NCBI GenBank assembly: GCA_039000515.1
Contig: JBCFYV010000024.1
Location: 44,196,019 to 44,260,018 of the forward strand
Origin: Timema cristinae
Lineage: Eukaryota > Arthropoda > Insecta > Phasmatodea > Timematidae
Reading direction: 5' to 3'
Length of the DNA stretch: 64,000 bases
The notes below the pieces were generated by a model that worked only from the letters and a program-made list of their open reading frames with translations, was not told where the DNA came from and did not search any database. The translations under genes were made by a program, and so were the position numbers. Of this stretch, positions 11,471 to 22,705 are shown in pieces; positions within the stretch are counted from its first letter, which is position 1; each line of letters begins with the position of its first letter.

Positions 11471-11579
11471 AGTCGCTCGCGCGCTCGCTCCAGTGTGGCC
11501 ACCCCCCATTACAACCAATGTGTTCTATTTTATATTTTAGTCGCTCGCGCGCTCGCTCGCTCAGTCTGGCCGTACCCTA

Positions 11580-11841
11580 AGGGTAAGGTGTCGAACTTCT
11601 GTGCTGAGGGTCCGGGGTTCAATCCTCTATCCCGGCACAGATTTACCTGATTACCAAACCCTTCCTTCACCCCTGACAAGAAGTGTATTAATCACAACTT
11701 GTGAATGTGGGGAATGCCAGGCCTCCACCGTGGTTCGGATTCCGCGCTAAACTGTAGGTCCTTCATTTCATCTCGAAATCACCCTACCATTACACATTAG
11801 CGTAAGTGCGTATAACCCGAACGGGTAGTAAGACGTGATGC

Positions 11842-11872
<31 letters not shown>
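11580..11872 (+). mobile_element. SINE-A copy 6, body part (split element)
   Basis: Resumes at AGGGTAAGGTGTCG, carries B box GGTTCAATCC, and ends in the common tail and (TAA)n. Together with 10153-10169 it makes one full SINE, interrupted by the 1.4-kb insertion. Confidence 0.82.
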
Positions 11873-11873
<1 letters not shown>

Positions 11874-12690
11874 TAAATTCAACCTTCCTCATCTCTAACC
11901 ATTTAGTGTAATTAAATTATAATAGGCCATACGGTTAGTTTGACGCAATGAAAAATACTTTATCAATATTAAAAAACCGTGTTAACTCTTTTTTTCTGTA
12001 TAAATACGGTTTATCCTATAAAACACACTCTTTTTTTTGTGGGTGTGTTATTAGGTCGTTAATAAAAACTTATTTTTGTGCTAAAACATATAGTCGTTTC
12101 CAAACACAGTTCGTACAACTCGTTTTGGGAGGACATTTATGGAGGATATAATTTGAATTTGAATCTATGTCCCGGTCTATCGTTTCACAAGTAGATTCCA
12201 TGTTTAAAAAGCCTGGAAATGTGTTCTCATATCTACCTTTCCTCTAAACTCCAACACTTTTTTTTTAATTCAGTGGGTATATATACATATATAAAAGAAG
12301 CGGTCTACAAAATCATAATCAGAGTGTTGGGAGGGAAGCCCTCAGGGTAGAGTATTATAATTATCACTTCCTTGTAAAGCAGCCGTTATTAAACAAACCT
12401 CGTAAACGAACCAAGGCGCACCCTTTCTCCCCTCCTTCCCCCTCCCCCTCACCCGTTTCCAACCCTCGCACACCCTTTGCTTCAACTCATTATACCTCGT
12501 GGGTTGTGTGAAGCTTAATAAAGGCAAAACACATTCAAACGTTAAAAATAAAACACACACAGGATATTGCTACTTTGAAATTTATACGAATTCATTTCTA
12601 AGGTTTTTTTTTTCTTTTTTGAAAAAAATCTTACGATATAAAGTTTTTAGCTACTTTGTACTAAACTGGGGTTTTTTTCCCCCCACAAGT
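11873..12690. other. Spacer with a SINE-C tail scrap
   Basis: About 11878-11950 resembles a SINE-C 3' end (TTCAACCTTCCTCATCTCTA, TTAGTGTAATTA). A C-rich patch at 12420-12480 is unexplained. No coding sequence recognised. Confidence 0.35.
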
Positions 12691-12691
12691 T

Positions 12692-13020
12692 TCTTTAGTC
12701 TGTGGTCTAGTGGGTGTTCCTGGCTACATATCCAGAGGTCCCGGGTTCGATCCTTGATGATTCCAGATTTTTCTTGAAGGCAATGAGCATGAAACGGGGT
12801 CAGACCAAGCCTCGTGAAGACAAATGAGGCGCCACTTGGTTGGTAAAGTAGCCGCTCCGATATATATATATATATATATATAAAGATTAACAGCCAGAGG
12901 AATCGTTGTGATGACCACATGTGACCCTTTATACGCAGATGTTGGCACTATCTTCGCCAATAGATAACAGCTTCTCGTTCGATTGGTATGGTTCAATTGA
13001 GGGCTGACGCCATGGATTTA
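12692..13020 (+). mobile_element. SINE-E copy 2, best preserved
   Basis: The head GTGGTCTAGTGGGTGTTCCT and B box CGGGTTCGATCC are clear. Then come CATGAAACGGGGTCAGACC, a (TA)n insert at 12859-12882, GTTGTGATGACCACATG, GCAGATGTTGGCACTATCTT and a 3' segment GATTGGTATGGTTCAATTG. Copies at 1280 and 26206 share this order. Confidence 0.7.
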
Positions 13021-14288
13021 TTTAGTCAGGCTATTAATGACGGTATACATTTTAGTTCATTATTATTATTATAATTATATAGAATAGTCTTGTTGCTGGC
13101 GGCCATTTTATTTAAAAGTCAAGAGATTCCTTGCAGATGAACAAACTACAGCCCTCCGGTGTGTTCGAGTCAGCCTGCGGGATAATTCCTCACCCCCCTC
13201 CCCTCCATTGTTTTCCGTTTCCGAAGCTCAATCTCAGTTGTCCTCATCTCACACCCTATCAAATAAATCTTCTGAACGAACCTAAAAATATTCTTAGTCA
13301 CTAAGGTTTTTTTTTTAAAATTCTAAATGTATTTAAACTTAATCATGTCAGTCTTTTGTGCATTTCTATCATTCTCTTAAAGGGAATTTTGAAGAAAAAT
13401 TGAAAAATAAAAGCCTGTGGGCCACCACTTTTTTTTTTTTTTTTTTTTTACATTTGAACCCACTGTTAGTAAGTTTATATACATCCCTCCTTTAAGAGAT
13501 AAGAAACCAAAGTGAAAATTTTAATGGGAAGACTACAGTAAATGTATAAGTATTTTCTTTGAGAGAGGATTGTGAAACAACAAAAAACATCCCAATGTGA
13601 AAATAACACTTTGGGAATGTGTAATAAAAGTAATAGGTGTTCAAATCTAGTTTTCTGGTCACAAGACGGTTGGGTTTCCGGTCCCCTCCGGGTGTATTAA
13701 TTTCTTTTTACACTTTTCCTCATGTAAATATGATTACATTTCCCATAAATTGCCCCTTCTAAATTCCTATGTCAGAAGTGAAATTAAATGTGGGTCCAAC
13801 CGTTCATGTTATAAGCGATGTAGATGAAATATTAAAAAAATACAATATTAAAAAATGTTTTTATTAATACCCTGGTTTTACATGAAGCAGCCAAAACAAA
13901 TTATCACGATATATTTTTTAATGCTACCTATATCGCTAGACGTTGGAAATAAACGAGATTAAGAATCAAGAAATCGTGAAGAATAAAGATATGATACGGT
14001 TCCGTGCTAAGCAACCCTCTCACGTTTTTAGAACATTAATCTTGCGGTATTCTTGCAGGAAACAAGACCATCTTTCAACTACAGTACAACTCCTCGTGTC
14101 TTGGCGACCATTTTTATTTTCTTGGCTCTAGGAAACATTGTAGTTTAGGTGAACCAAACCAGGCATATGGATACAGTTGAAAGATAAACTTTTTCCTCAG
14201 TACTCTTGTGGCGAGTAAACCGATACGTTACGATCGATCGCAATCAACAATTTATTGAAAGGGATTTCAAAGATACAAAACATTGAGA
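13021..14288. other. Mostly unassigned spacer
   Basis: A poly-T tract is at 13431-13449. About 13640-13830 is a very faint SINE-C-like relic. No gene recognised. Confidence 0.35.
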
Positions 14289-14540
14289 CCAGCTTAAGTG
14301 GCCAAATGGTTTAAGGCGTCACTCTTGTGTTGGACTTGCCTGCTGCTGACGGTCAGATCAGGGTTAGAATCCCGGTCGGTTTAACTAAGGATTGTTTTCC
14401 CAAAATGGTTTTCCACTCTCCTCCCACGCACAGGCGGGTAAATTACCTATAAAATGCCTCTTTCCTCAACCTTGCCCCATTAGAGTAATTGTAATATTTG
14501 ATTATAACCTGAACAGGTGGTAAGAGGTGGTGATTAAAAA
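14289..14540 (+). mobile_element. SINE-C copy
   Basis: AGTGGCCAAATGGTTTAAGG then CGTCACTCTTGTG, B-box region GGGTTAGAATCCCGG, central block AAATGGTTTTCCACTCTCC and tail ATAACCTGAACAGGTGGTAA. Confidence 0.72.
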
Positions 14541-15760
14541 CATATGTTAACTACTATGATTTAAATTTAGTAAGCAATGTTTACTCAGGGTGGAAAATGT
14601 GTGTTTAACTGACTTATTAAGAGTATTTTCAATTTTCCTTTTCAATATAATCGGGCGTGCGTGCTGAATTTCTTTGTTAACTTCACCATTTGGCATTTGG
14701 TCTGTTTGTCCGTATCTTAATTACACGTTCACGGTCATATGCTTACAACAACTTTAGTGAAATTTGACAGGGACATTCGAGTCTAGGCCAAACATCAAAT
14801 ATACCTGGTTTTTAAATCCAGTTATTCGTTTCAATATAGCAGCTGCTCAAAAGAATTATCGTTTAATAATTCATCTGTAATTATTTAAATTTATATTTAT
14901 AAGCAATTGATCTAGTACCTAGGGCGTATTTTTTTTTAATTGCGTTGACATATTTTGAGAGACTGACATCTTAAACTGCGTGATCTGTTGTTATGCTATA
15001 TTAATGTTAGGTATTATTGGATTAAAACAATATGATTTTTTTTTCATCGTACAATCTGAAAGGTTGGTAAGACGCGGTGTTAAAAACAAATTGTTTTCTA
15101 TCGAACTCGAGCAAAGAAAAATATCAGTTTCAATTCTAAGGAGAAATTATAAGAGATATTTTATTATTTTGAAATCCAAAGAGAAACATTAAACTACAGT
15201 AACGATAAGGACATGGAAGCAAGGTCTACTAATCACATAACCACAAATAACCACTATTATATTATTTTGATTAATTCATCTTTTTGGGTCTACTTTAATA
15301 AACTACCTACAAAATAAGAAATACAGCCATGAAAGTACTTTTTTCCTTGAATTATATCCTCACAAAACTCACTAAATATACATCTTTTATAAACAGTAAA
15401 AAATGTACCTATTAATAAATAACAGCGCCATTGTTGTATTTTCAGGTAAAGGTAGCCTACGTTACTTTAACATTCCAAAAGTATACAAAATAAACTGAGA
15501 AAACTAAACATAAAGAAGACAAAGTAGGAAACATAAAGTTGTTAACGTTCGTTGTAGAGGAAGGATGTCTGCAACGAATGTGTGAGTATGAGAAACGGAA
15601 TGAAGCAAAAGCCACACCAGATAGCAAGTATGAATAATAAAATAGAAAAGGAGGAACAATTGAGAAAGAGATGTGAGGAGCGGTAGAAGGGGTAGGAATG
15701 CAGAAACTGAGTGGATTAAGGTTGACCGTAAAGTTTGGTTAGAGTACTTAACACAGTCTC
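14541..15760. other. Unassigned AT-rich spacer
   Basis: A 70-codon frame at 14980-15192 is A/T-biased and unrecognised. No repeat family seen. Confidence 0.4.
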
Positions 15761-15764
15761 ATTT

Positions 15765-15955
15765 TCATAGGAGGCGTCTTTTAGAAAATACACATTTTTC
15801 TTCGGGAAAAAAATATAACGTTTTATAATTTATTATTGTTATTTTATAGGTATTGATTAATATATTTAAAAGTGAAAGTTGCATTATCATATTATTCGAC
15901 GTACAAATACAGATCTAGTAACTTTTATAGCTGTCAAATAAGACCCTGTCTAGGA
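15765..15955 (+). repeat. Dispersed repeat R1, copy 1
   Basis: Shares TTTTATAGGTATTGAT, AAAAGTGAAAG, a TCACATGATTTGGCGTA-like stretch (here CATATTATTCGACGTA), AGATCTAGTAACTTTTATAG and CTGTCAAATA with copies at 19285, 42165 and 42700. Non-coding and about 190 bp. Confidence 0.6.
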
Positions 15956-16254
15956 AAATTAGACTCAATAATCTCATTTCTATATAATTATGTTTCTACG
16001 TGTAATAATAAGATCAAAGGATCTAACAATATGATACATTGTTAACATTATTAATTGTGGTTCTACAATTAAAAATTTATCTAGCTACAAACAAATAATA
16101 CTATGACAATTAAATTAAATTTAAGGTTGAAATTGAATTAGATTTGAAAAGCAAAGTGAGATGACCACTTGAGGCATATTTTGAATTTTTATGAAGTATT
16201 CGAATTAGGTGAGGTCATATAAATTCATACAGCTGAACTTAGTTCTAGATCCAA

Positions 16255-16470
16255 GTATTCGTGAATTCAAAAGAGAGATTAAGAAGTTAAATAAACTTAA
16301 ATCTCCTGGTATAAATTCAATCTAAGTACATTTAATAAAGAGTGGAGGTGAATGTTCCTTATGGAAAAAAAAATGAAGTATTAGCACAAGAATGTAAGGA
16401 AGGTACTATAACACCTATTTTCAAAAAGGGGGATGACTATAGAGGTATCTCACTACAATCAAAATGGTAT
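16255..16470 (+). pseudogene. LINE reverse-transcriptase relic
   Basis: The plus-strand translation gives EIKKLNKLKSPGINSI, a stop, then HLIKSGGE. After a frame disruption it reads EGTITPIFKKGDD followed by YRGISLQSK. This order (I-x-K-L-K-x-x-K-S-P-G-x-D, L-L-K-x-G-G-E, P-I-F-K-K-G-D, N-Y-R-G-I-S-L) is the classic N-terminal part of a non-LTR reverse transcriptase. The copy has stops, an internal deletion and no catalytic YADD region nearby. The clade cannot be set from this fragment. Confidence 0.8.
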
Positions 16471-17140
16471 GAACAAATTCTAATAGAGTCCGAATCTAAT
16501 CTCATCTCTAATCTCTGAATCAGATATTTTATTTTAAAAATATATTAAGTTCTGAAACGAATAATTTATTTAAGCCTACTGTGATAATGTTTCAAATCGA
16601 ATCTTTTTTGAATACTTTACTTTGTTAAGTTTACGATTCTAATTCAACAATAAAATATTTAATAAAATGTTTATAAACATTTTACGCACATTTTAGGTTT
16701 ATTAAAAAAATAATGTAATAAATAACATTAATTTAAACGGGTGAAAAATCAAATATAGATTGCAACACATTTTCTATAACAGTGTATTAGTTGAATAACA
16801 CCAACTAATAGGTTGACCTAACTACTATTTTTAAATAAAATATATTCTCTGTCACAAAAAACTATAACCCACGTCATTACTGTACGACTTGGAACTCGAG
16901 TTAATTTTTCTCTTCACTCTACCTCGTGACTGGTCCCGGTCTGATTATTTTAATCTGTTAAGTGAGTTTGAGTTATATACTCTAATTTTGAGCTAAGCAT
17001 ATCAAATACGATCCTAAGATCTACTTAGATTCGAAATTTTGAATCAAATCTGAATCTTCTAATAATAAGTTCAAAATTTTAAATCGAATCCAAATCTTAC
17101 TAAGATTCTGATTTGGATTCGAATTTTCAAAGATTCGCAC
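16471..17140. repeat. Degenerate ATTCGAA-rich block 1
   Basis: Many variants of GATTCGAATT / AATCGAATCC are scattered here, densest at 16980-17140. A similar block occurs at 62810-63320. It may be a decayed satellite-like or transposon-internal repeat. Confidence 0.4.
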
Positions 17141-17242
17141 AGAAGGAAGAAAAAAGAGATAGAATTATTATTCTCAAAAACAATTGTAAAGGAAGAAAAC
17201 AGGTTTATTTTTGAACATTCTGTAAAAGAAAAACTTTTTTTT

Positions 17243-17276
17243 TTGCACCGCGTATTACTACCCGTTTGGGCTATAA
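17243..17276 (-). mobile_element. SINE 3'-tail scrap
   Basis: GCACCGCGTATTACTACCCG then TTTGGGCTATAAGC is the reversed common SINE tail, alone. Confidence 0.6.
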
Positions 17277-17601
17277 GCTGAGAAATCTCTTTTAGGCAAA
17301 GTAAAATTAAAGAGTAAAAAACCTGTTTTTATGATTTTAATAAATCGCCACGCTCTTCGTGCCCACTGACGATACGCCACTTGTCACGCTGTTGCATTTA
17401 TTCAAATGGATTTTAAATTTGAATATTCATGTAACTTCAAAAACTGACCAATGAGACTGTTTGGATACAAAAAGTGAAAAAACTTCAAATTTTTCCAATA
17501 TAGGTCTATAACTATGCAACTTAATTAAAAATACCTTAACAGGACATATTGTCATAACTCGCGTGATAGATTTATTGAATATTACATAGCTCTTAGCGAG
17601 T

Positions 17602-17856
17602 ATTATTACTATTATTATTATTATTATTAGCACCGCGTCTTACTACCCGTTCGGGTGATACGCACTTACGCTAATGTGTAATGATAGGGTGACTGTGAGA
17701 GGAAATGGAGGACCTACAGTTCGGATTCCACGTTAAACTGTAGGTCCTCCATTTCATCTCGCAATCACCCTACCATTACATATTAGCGTAAGTGCGTATA
17801 ACCAGAACGGGTAGTAAGACACGATGCTAGTAGTAATAATAATAATAATAATAATC
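17602..17856. repeat. Inverted pair of truncated SINE-A tails (fold-back)
   Basis: The left arm (17602-17721, minus) and right arm (17735-17856, plus) are each the 3' ~115 bp of SINE-A plus (ATT)n. They meet head to head across a 13-bp spacer, CGGATTCCACGTT. That spacer is itself the next SINE-A sequence of the right copy. Arms differ at several sites. Confidence 0.85.
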
Positions 17857-19280
17857 ATCATCTCACATATTTGTTTACATTTTACTTAAATTATACGTTT
17901 CTAATTCGTATTCTATTAATGTGATTAAATGGGTATATCTAGGACGGGTAGTAAGGCGCAACAGTGATAGTAGATGGAAGATTTGGAGCTTTATTGCTTA
18001 TAGTGAAATTACGGAATTGCAATCGTGACATAAAACTAATACAAAATTAAGATAAATTAAAATAATAAGTGGATTGAGTGTTAATATGTTTAGTGATATT
18101 ATGACATTTAAAATACACATTGACATATTTCTGAATATATATAAATAATTATTTAACCATAAAATTAGTAAAAAAAAAGTTCTTAAGGTTGCTCCCTACT
18201 TGAAGAGCCACACACTGATGTATTTATTATGAGAAAAAAACCTATTAAAAATATGCTGTAAACGTGAAAACTCCCTATTAAAAAAAAACTATCCCACTGA
18301 TTTGAGTTTGGATGTGGTTATGTGAAGAATGCAAAATACCGCACTTACGTATGATTTTTTGTTCGAGTGAATCAGTGTTATTAATATATCTCGGTTAGTC
18401 AGCCTTAAGAGGAGATATTAAAAATAAGATAATACATCTAACACAAGCAGGGGAAAACTTATGAGCTGTAAGAGTCACATTGATATTTTAAACATAAGAA
18501 TGGGCGGCTGGATAAAATACAGTTTTTGGTTGACGACATATATTATAACTCACAATTACATATACAATATTTAAAAAGAAAGAGAATATATAATCATTTA
18601 TTTAATGTTAGATGTGAACTGTAAATTTTGTAGTTGTAATTCTTAAAACTGCTTATAAACCTTTATCGGTTTGTTTGATAGAACTTGTATATTCTTACAC
18701 ACAAAAAATATATTTTTAACCATAGTATTTTAACTAATTCTTTTTCGTATATAAATAGTTATAACTTGAAGGCTATATAAAATACGTGACGGGGGGTATG
18801 CGGACCACAGTACATAGTTTGTCTAGGACTGATCCAACACATATTAGTCATATTGTAAAAGAAAACCAACAAAACTTGTAATTTGCTAAAGAAGACTTCG
18901 CAAGAAATAACAAACCAACGTATTAAATGTACTGTATACACCCACTCGATGGTGGGTGTTAGAAATTTCAGTTCTGTTACATCCTACGAGTCTTTACTTG
19001 AAACCCTAGAAAAAAACCAATTCATTAACGAGAACACTGAAGTAAATATTAGTTTAGTAGACTAGTGTAATTAAATCCAGTTTATAATTATATTTAAAAA
19101 GTTCAGCAAAAAAAGGGTTCAAGTTGAGGTTAACGATATCAATCCGATGGAATAAATACTTATTAAATAAATAAATAGTTTAGTATTATTTTTTTCTATT
19201 TTCGGTATGGATTACTGAAATTATAACAATAATTTTTTTTTAGAAAGCATATTTTTATGTTGGCAGTTAGTTGTGTTCTA
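17857..19280. other. Spacer with a SINE-C tail scrap
   Basis: About 17880-17970 resembles an old SINE-C tail (GACGGGTAGTAAGGCGCAAC). The rest is AT-rich. A 60-codon frame at 18883-19065 is unrecognised. Confidence 0.4.
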
Positions 19281-19284
19281 TTTT

Positions 19285-19485
19285 ATAACGATAGGGCCTT
19301 TCATAAAATACAAACAAATTTTTCCCGGGAAAAAGATTATAATATTCTACTATTGTATTAGTGTTATTTTATAGGAATTGATAATATCTATCAAAAGTGA
19401 AAGCTTCAGATCACATGATTTGGCGTATGAATACGTGAAAGTAGATCTAGTAGCTTTAATAGCTATCAGATACGACTCTTCCCTC
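19285..19485 (+). repeat. Dispersed repeat R1, copy 2
   Basis: The clearest copy: GGGCCTTTCATAAAATAC, GTGTTATTTTATAGGAATTG, TCACATGATTTGGCGTATGA, ACGTGAAAGTAGATCTAGTA and ATAGCTATCAGATACGA in order. Confidence 0.65.
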
Positions 19486-20300
19486 AAGATTAATGCACTG
19501 AAAAAGTGTTAAAACCCCTTAAAGTAATTTAGATTAATAATTGATGTATAAACTGCAATAATTGTACTTGTTATTTAATTTCTTTTACCAAACTCTAGGG
19601 ATTTCTTATAATATATAATAACTAACTGTTATAGCTTTCTAATAGAATTTTGACCGATTCTCTTGGTGTCTTGAATTGTTAACCTACTTAATAAATTTGG
19701 GTAAGTGGGCTTTATTGATAGTTAAACATGACGTATATCCTAATAATAAGTTAAAAAAAGTTTTAATTTTAACAAATATTTGTTCGTTACTTCCTCGTTA
19801 AATGTTCTCATGACTCTATTTTTGTGTGAACATCTAAGCTATTTAAGAAGGTGTGAACATGATAGTATTTGTTTAACTATTACCTATATATCTCAAGCTA
19901 TGGCCTTTAGAGCTTCATATCGTTTATACATTGGCTAGTGATTATTGATGAGACATGTTGACGTAACAAAATAATAATAAACCTAAATGGTTCTATCATT
20001 TTGCACTATTATTTTTTTATTATGTCAACCAATGTGTGTTTGTTTGCTAAACCAATTGGATAAAATATCACGGTCCCGATAAAATAACCACATTTGGAGA
20101 TATCTGGTACACAGGTAAATGTTTATTGGATGAATCGAATAATTTTATTCAAAAACGATTGAACGAATAGTAAATGATTTAACCAATTTGGTTGGCTATT
20201 ATTTATTATGTCAATCTGCCTATAGGTTTATTTATAATGGTCAGTTGATGTATACCCTATTTATTACAAATAACCATTTTGGAAAACTTGTATTGGCCAA
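19486..20300. other. Unassigned AT-rich spacer
   Basis: No repeat family or coding signal recognised. Confidence 0.4.
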
Positions 20301-20306
20301 GTTCAG

Positions 20307-20360
20307 AGCTATGTACAGAACTGTACTAGTGTTAGCTATGTACAGAACTGTACTAGTGTT
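20307..20360. repeat. Perfect 27-bp tandem duplication
   Basis: AGCTATGTACAGAACTGTAC plus TAGTGTT occurs twice back to back. The unit contains a GTACAGAACTGTAC inverted repeat. Confidence 0.9.
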
Positions 20361-20404
20361 AGCTATGCTTGAATATTTGCTCTTATCTTTTTTAGCATCA
20401 AATC

Positions 20405-20640
20405 TTGCTACCCTTCCAAGGTTTACGTGGATTTACCAATTACGTTAGTGATTTGAGGATGGGTAAGGTTGATTTTAAAAAAAATGTACCTGCTTTTGTG
20501 TGGAGGCACAGTGGAAAAATATTTAGAAAAAAAAAACCACTCTCATTAGACTTGAACGGGAGTCTACCTCAATCTCCTTGTCATTGTCAGTCTAGTTAGT
20601 CTATTGCGAGAGTGACGCCTTATGCCATGTGGCCACCGAA
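20405..20640 (-). mobile_element. SINE-C copy
   Basis: The minus strand reads GGTGGCCACATGGCATAAGG, CGTCACTCTCGCAATAGACT, then the central block (CCACTGTGCCTCCACACAAA) and ATCCTCAAATCACTAACG. Confidence 0.6.
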
Positions 20641-20984
20641 TCAGGTAATACTGCCAAAGTTATCGGTGTTTCCTTGAAGATATGGGGGCAGACATAAATA
20701 AATGATCACGCTACAGCACTATTAATAATACATTATTATATTATACTAAGCGTCTCAATTTATACCATAAAAAAGCTATATCATATCTTTATTCATTCTT
20801 ACTTATCTATATTCCGGCCGCTATACCAAAATAAAACTCAGATTCGGCCATCATGACAATGTTTGGGGACTGTTGTTATATACGATTAGTGGTATAGTAT
20901 ACAAACACGCTAGCAATACGGGCCGGAAAAAGTAAAAACTTCACTCAAATATAATTAATTACAGCCTTACATTGACTTATTTTG

Positions 20985-21150
20985 ACCTTGGCGGTCTTGG
21001 GGTAAAGCGCACGCCCCAAAACACGATGTTTATGGATTCAAACCCAGCCGGGGTCAACGGATTTTTCTTGAACGATAAACATCAGTAGCACAACTTCCTT
21101 CGGAGGGGAAATTATGTCCTCTTGTCCCATTCCAACTATGCCATATTAAA
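20985..21150 (+). mobile_element. tRNA-like SINE relic of another family
   Basis: CTTGGCGGTCTTGGGGTAAA then GGATTCAAACCCAGCC are A- and B-box-like at tRNA spacing, followed by GATTTTTCTTGAACG, which recalls SINE-E. No common tail. Confidence 0.4.
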
Positions 21151-21199
21151 TAACCGTGGAAGATGAGTGAAAATACGTTTCCTGGCAAAATTTATGGGC

Positions 21200-21900
21200 C
21201 TTTTCACTCTCGCTCTTAGAAATTCTCGTGTGTTGATATAATCAGCGGGGTCAGAAAATTCACGTCAACTAATTCAAATAAAGAGGAGAAAACATGCAGT
21301 GACTTAGTGAGGTATTAAATTAATTAAAAGGGGGTTTGCAAAAAAAAAAACCTTTTACATCAGTACTGTAGAATATTATTAATACATAACTTTTTTGTAA
21401 CCATTATTGTGACGTACAATGAAAATACTTGCTGGTTTCCCAAGAATAGTAAAAAATACCCAACTATTTTATTATGGTTTTCCTGATTGTGAGCACAGTT
21501 TTTTTTTAGTGTCCGTCCTCTTTGTTTGATGAATATGTAACCGTCGGTTGAAGCCTATCGTGATACACACGAGAGGTTTGTCGTGTCATGCGAAAAAATA
21601 TGAAACTAGTCAAAGTAAACAGAGAGAAAATAAGGACTGGGTTGATGAGAGAGTGTGTTACGGATAGGTGTAAAGTAGAGTAATATGAAAAAGAGAAGGG
21701 TTGGAGAGAAAAGGGATTGTCACCCACTCCGTGTTTACAATCGGGAGCGTTTCTACAAAAGAAAGACAAAGAGAAAGGAAGAGTTTCAAGCTTAACACGA
21801 ACATTACAGAGGAATCTGTACGTGGATGTGAAAATCAACTATGTCGATCTTGGGGGGGTTAGCGGTGGAGGGAGTGGTCAGGAGGGACCTAAAATATAAA
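21200..21900. other. Unassigned stretch
   Basis: The 21500-21850 segment is balanced in composition and has a 110-codon minus-strand frame rich in S and F. It matches no family I know. Confidence 0.35.
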
Positions 21901-21903
21901 TAC

Positions 21904-22172
21904 AAGCCACCCACATCGGTGGCCAAATGGTCCAAGCCGTCACTCACGTGTTAAACTGGCCTGCTGATGTTCGGGGAAATTGGGGTACAAATATCGGTCG
22001 TATCTACACTACCCAGGAATATTTCTCTTAAACGGTTTCCCACTATCCTTCCACGCAAATGCGGGTAGATTAATTCTAAAATGCTTCCTTCATCATTCCT
22101 ACCTCATTAGAGTAATTATTATATATGCGTGTAACCTGAACAGGTAGTAAGACGCGGTGATAAGAAAAAAAA
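21904..22172 (+). mobile_element. SINE-C copy (first of three in a row)
   Basis: CATCGGTGGCCAAATGGTCC, CGTCACTCACGTG, central block AAACGGTTTCCCACTATCCT, tail GTAACCTGAACAGGTAGTAA then GACGCGGTGATAA and poly-A. Confidence 0.72.
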
Positions 22173-22189
22173 TACAAATCGTTTATAAT

Positions 22190-22480
22190 GAAACACCCGT
22201 TTTGGTGGCCATGTGGTCTAAGGTGTCGGTATGATAAAAACAATCGGTGGGCCGTAGGTTGCTAACCGTTTATCTAAGGCGTCACCCTCGCGTTAGATTA
22301 GATTGCCTATGATAAAGAGATCGGCGTTCAAATCATTGTCAAGTGAACTGAGGGTGGTTTATTCTAAATAGTTTTCCACTCCCCCTCCACGCAAATACAG
22401 CTATAATTCCTCTAAGCACAACCATCTTAACCCTACAATATTAGAGAAATTTAGTATAGGTACAGAGACCCAGTGAAACA
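22190..22480 (+). mobile_element. SINE-C copy with internal insertion
   Basis: The head TTTTGGTGGCCATGTGGTCT is followed by about 60 bp of foreign sequence. A second head-like CTAAGGCGTCACCCTCGCG then leads into the central block (ATAGTTTTCCACTCCCCCTC). It may be two copies with the first cut short. Confidence 0.6.
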
Positions 22481-22499
22481 AAACAATGGAATTCGCACT

Positions 22500-22705
22500 A
22501 AAACTTAGCTTCAGGCTCTTCTAGTCTACTTTGCCAATGATTGGGAGGTCAGGGTTTGAATCCATGCTGGTTGTATATAGACTGGTTTTTCCTAAATGGT
22601 GTTACGATCTCTCAACAGAAATGTGGATACACATTCAACCTTCCTAATCCCTACCACATTAAATTAATATATTTGCATATAAATCGAACATTAGTGTGAC
22701 AAAAA
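22500..22705 (+). mobile_element. SINE-C copy, diverged
   Basis: Retains GGGTTTGAATCCATG (B box), TTTTTCCTAAATGGTG and ATTCAACCTTCCTAATCC. The tail is largely lost. Confidence 0.5.

Larger units (their letters stand above)
10170..11577. mobile_element. TA-flanked DNA element with long GC-rich inverted ends
   Basis: The left end reads AGGGTTCGGCCAGACTG. The right end, reversed, reads GGGTACGGCCAGACTGAG. Both ends continue into GCGAGCGAGCGCG runs and contain a second inner copy of GGTGGCCA-ACTGG. It interrupts a SINE-A at TA. After removing the two nested SINEs it is about 0.8 kb with no coding frame, so it is non-autonomous. The superfamily is not assigned; a TA target site is typical of Tc1/mariner-type elements but not exclusive to them. 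Confidence 0.6.

Noticed and set aside
21506..21838. 110-codon minus-strand ORF
   Set aside because: Pyrimidine-skewed, no family resemblance and no splice signals that improve it.
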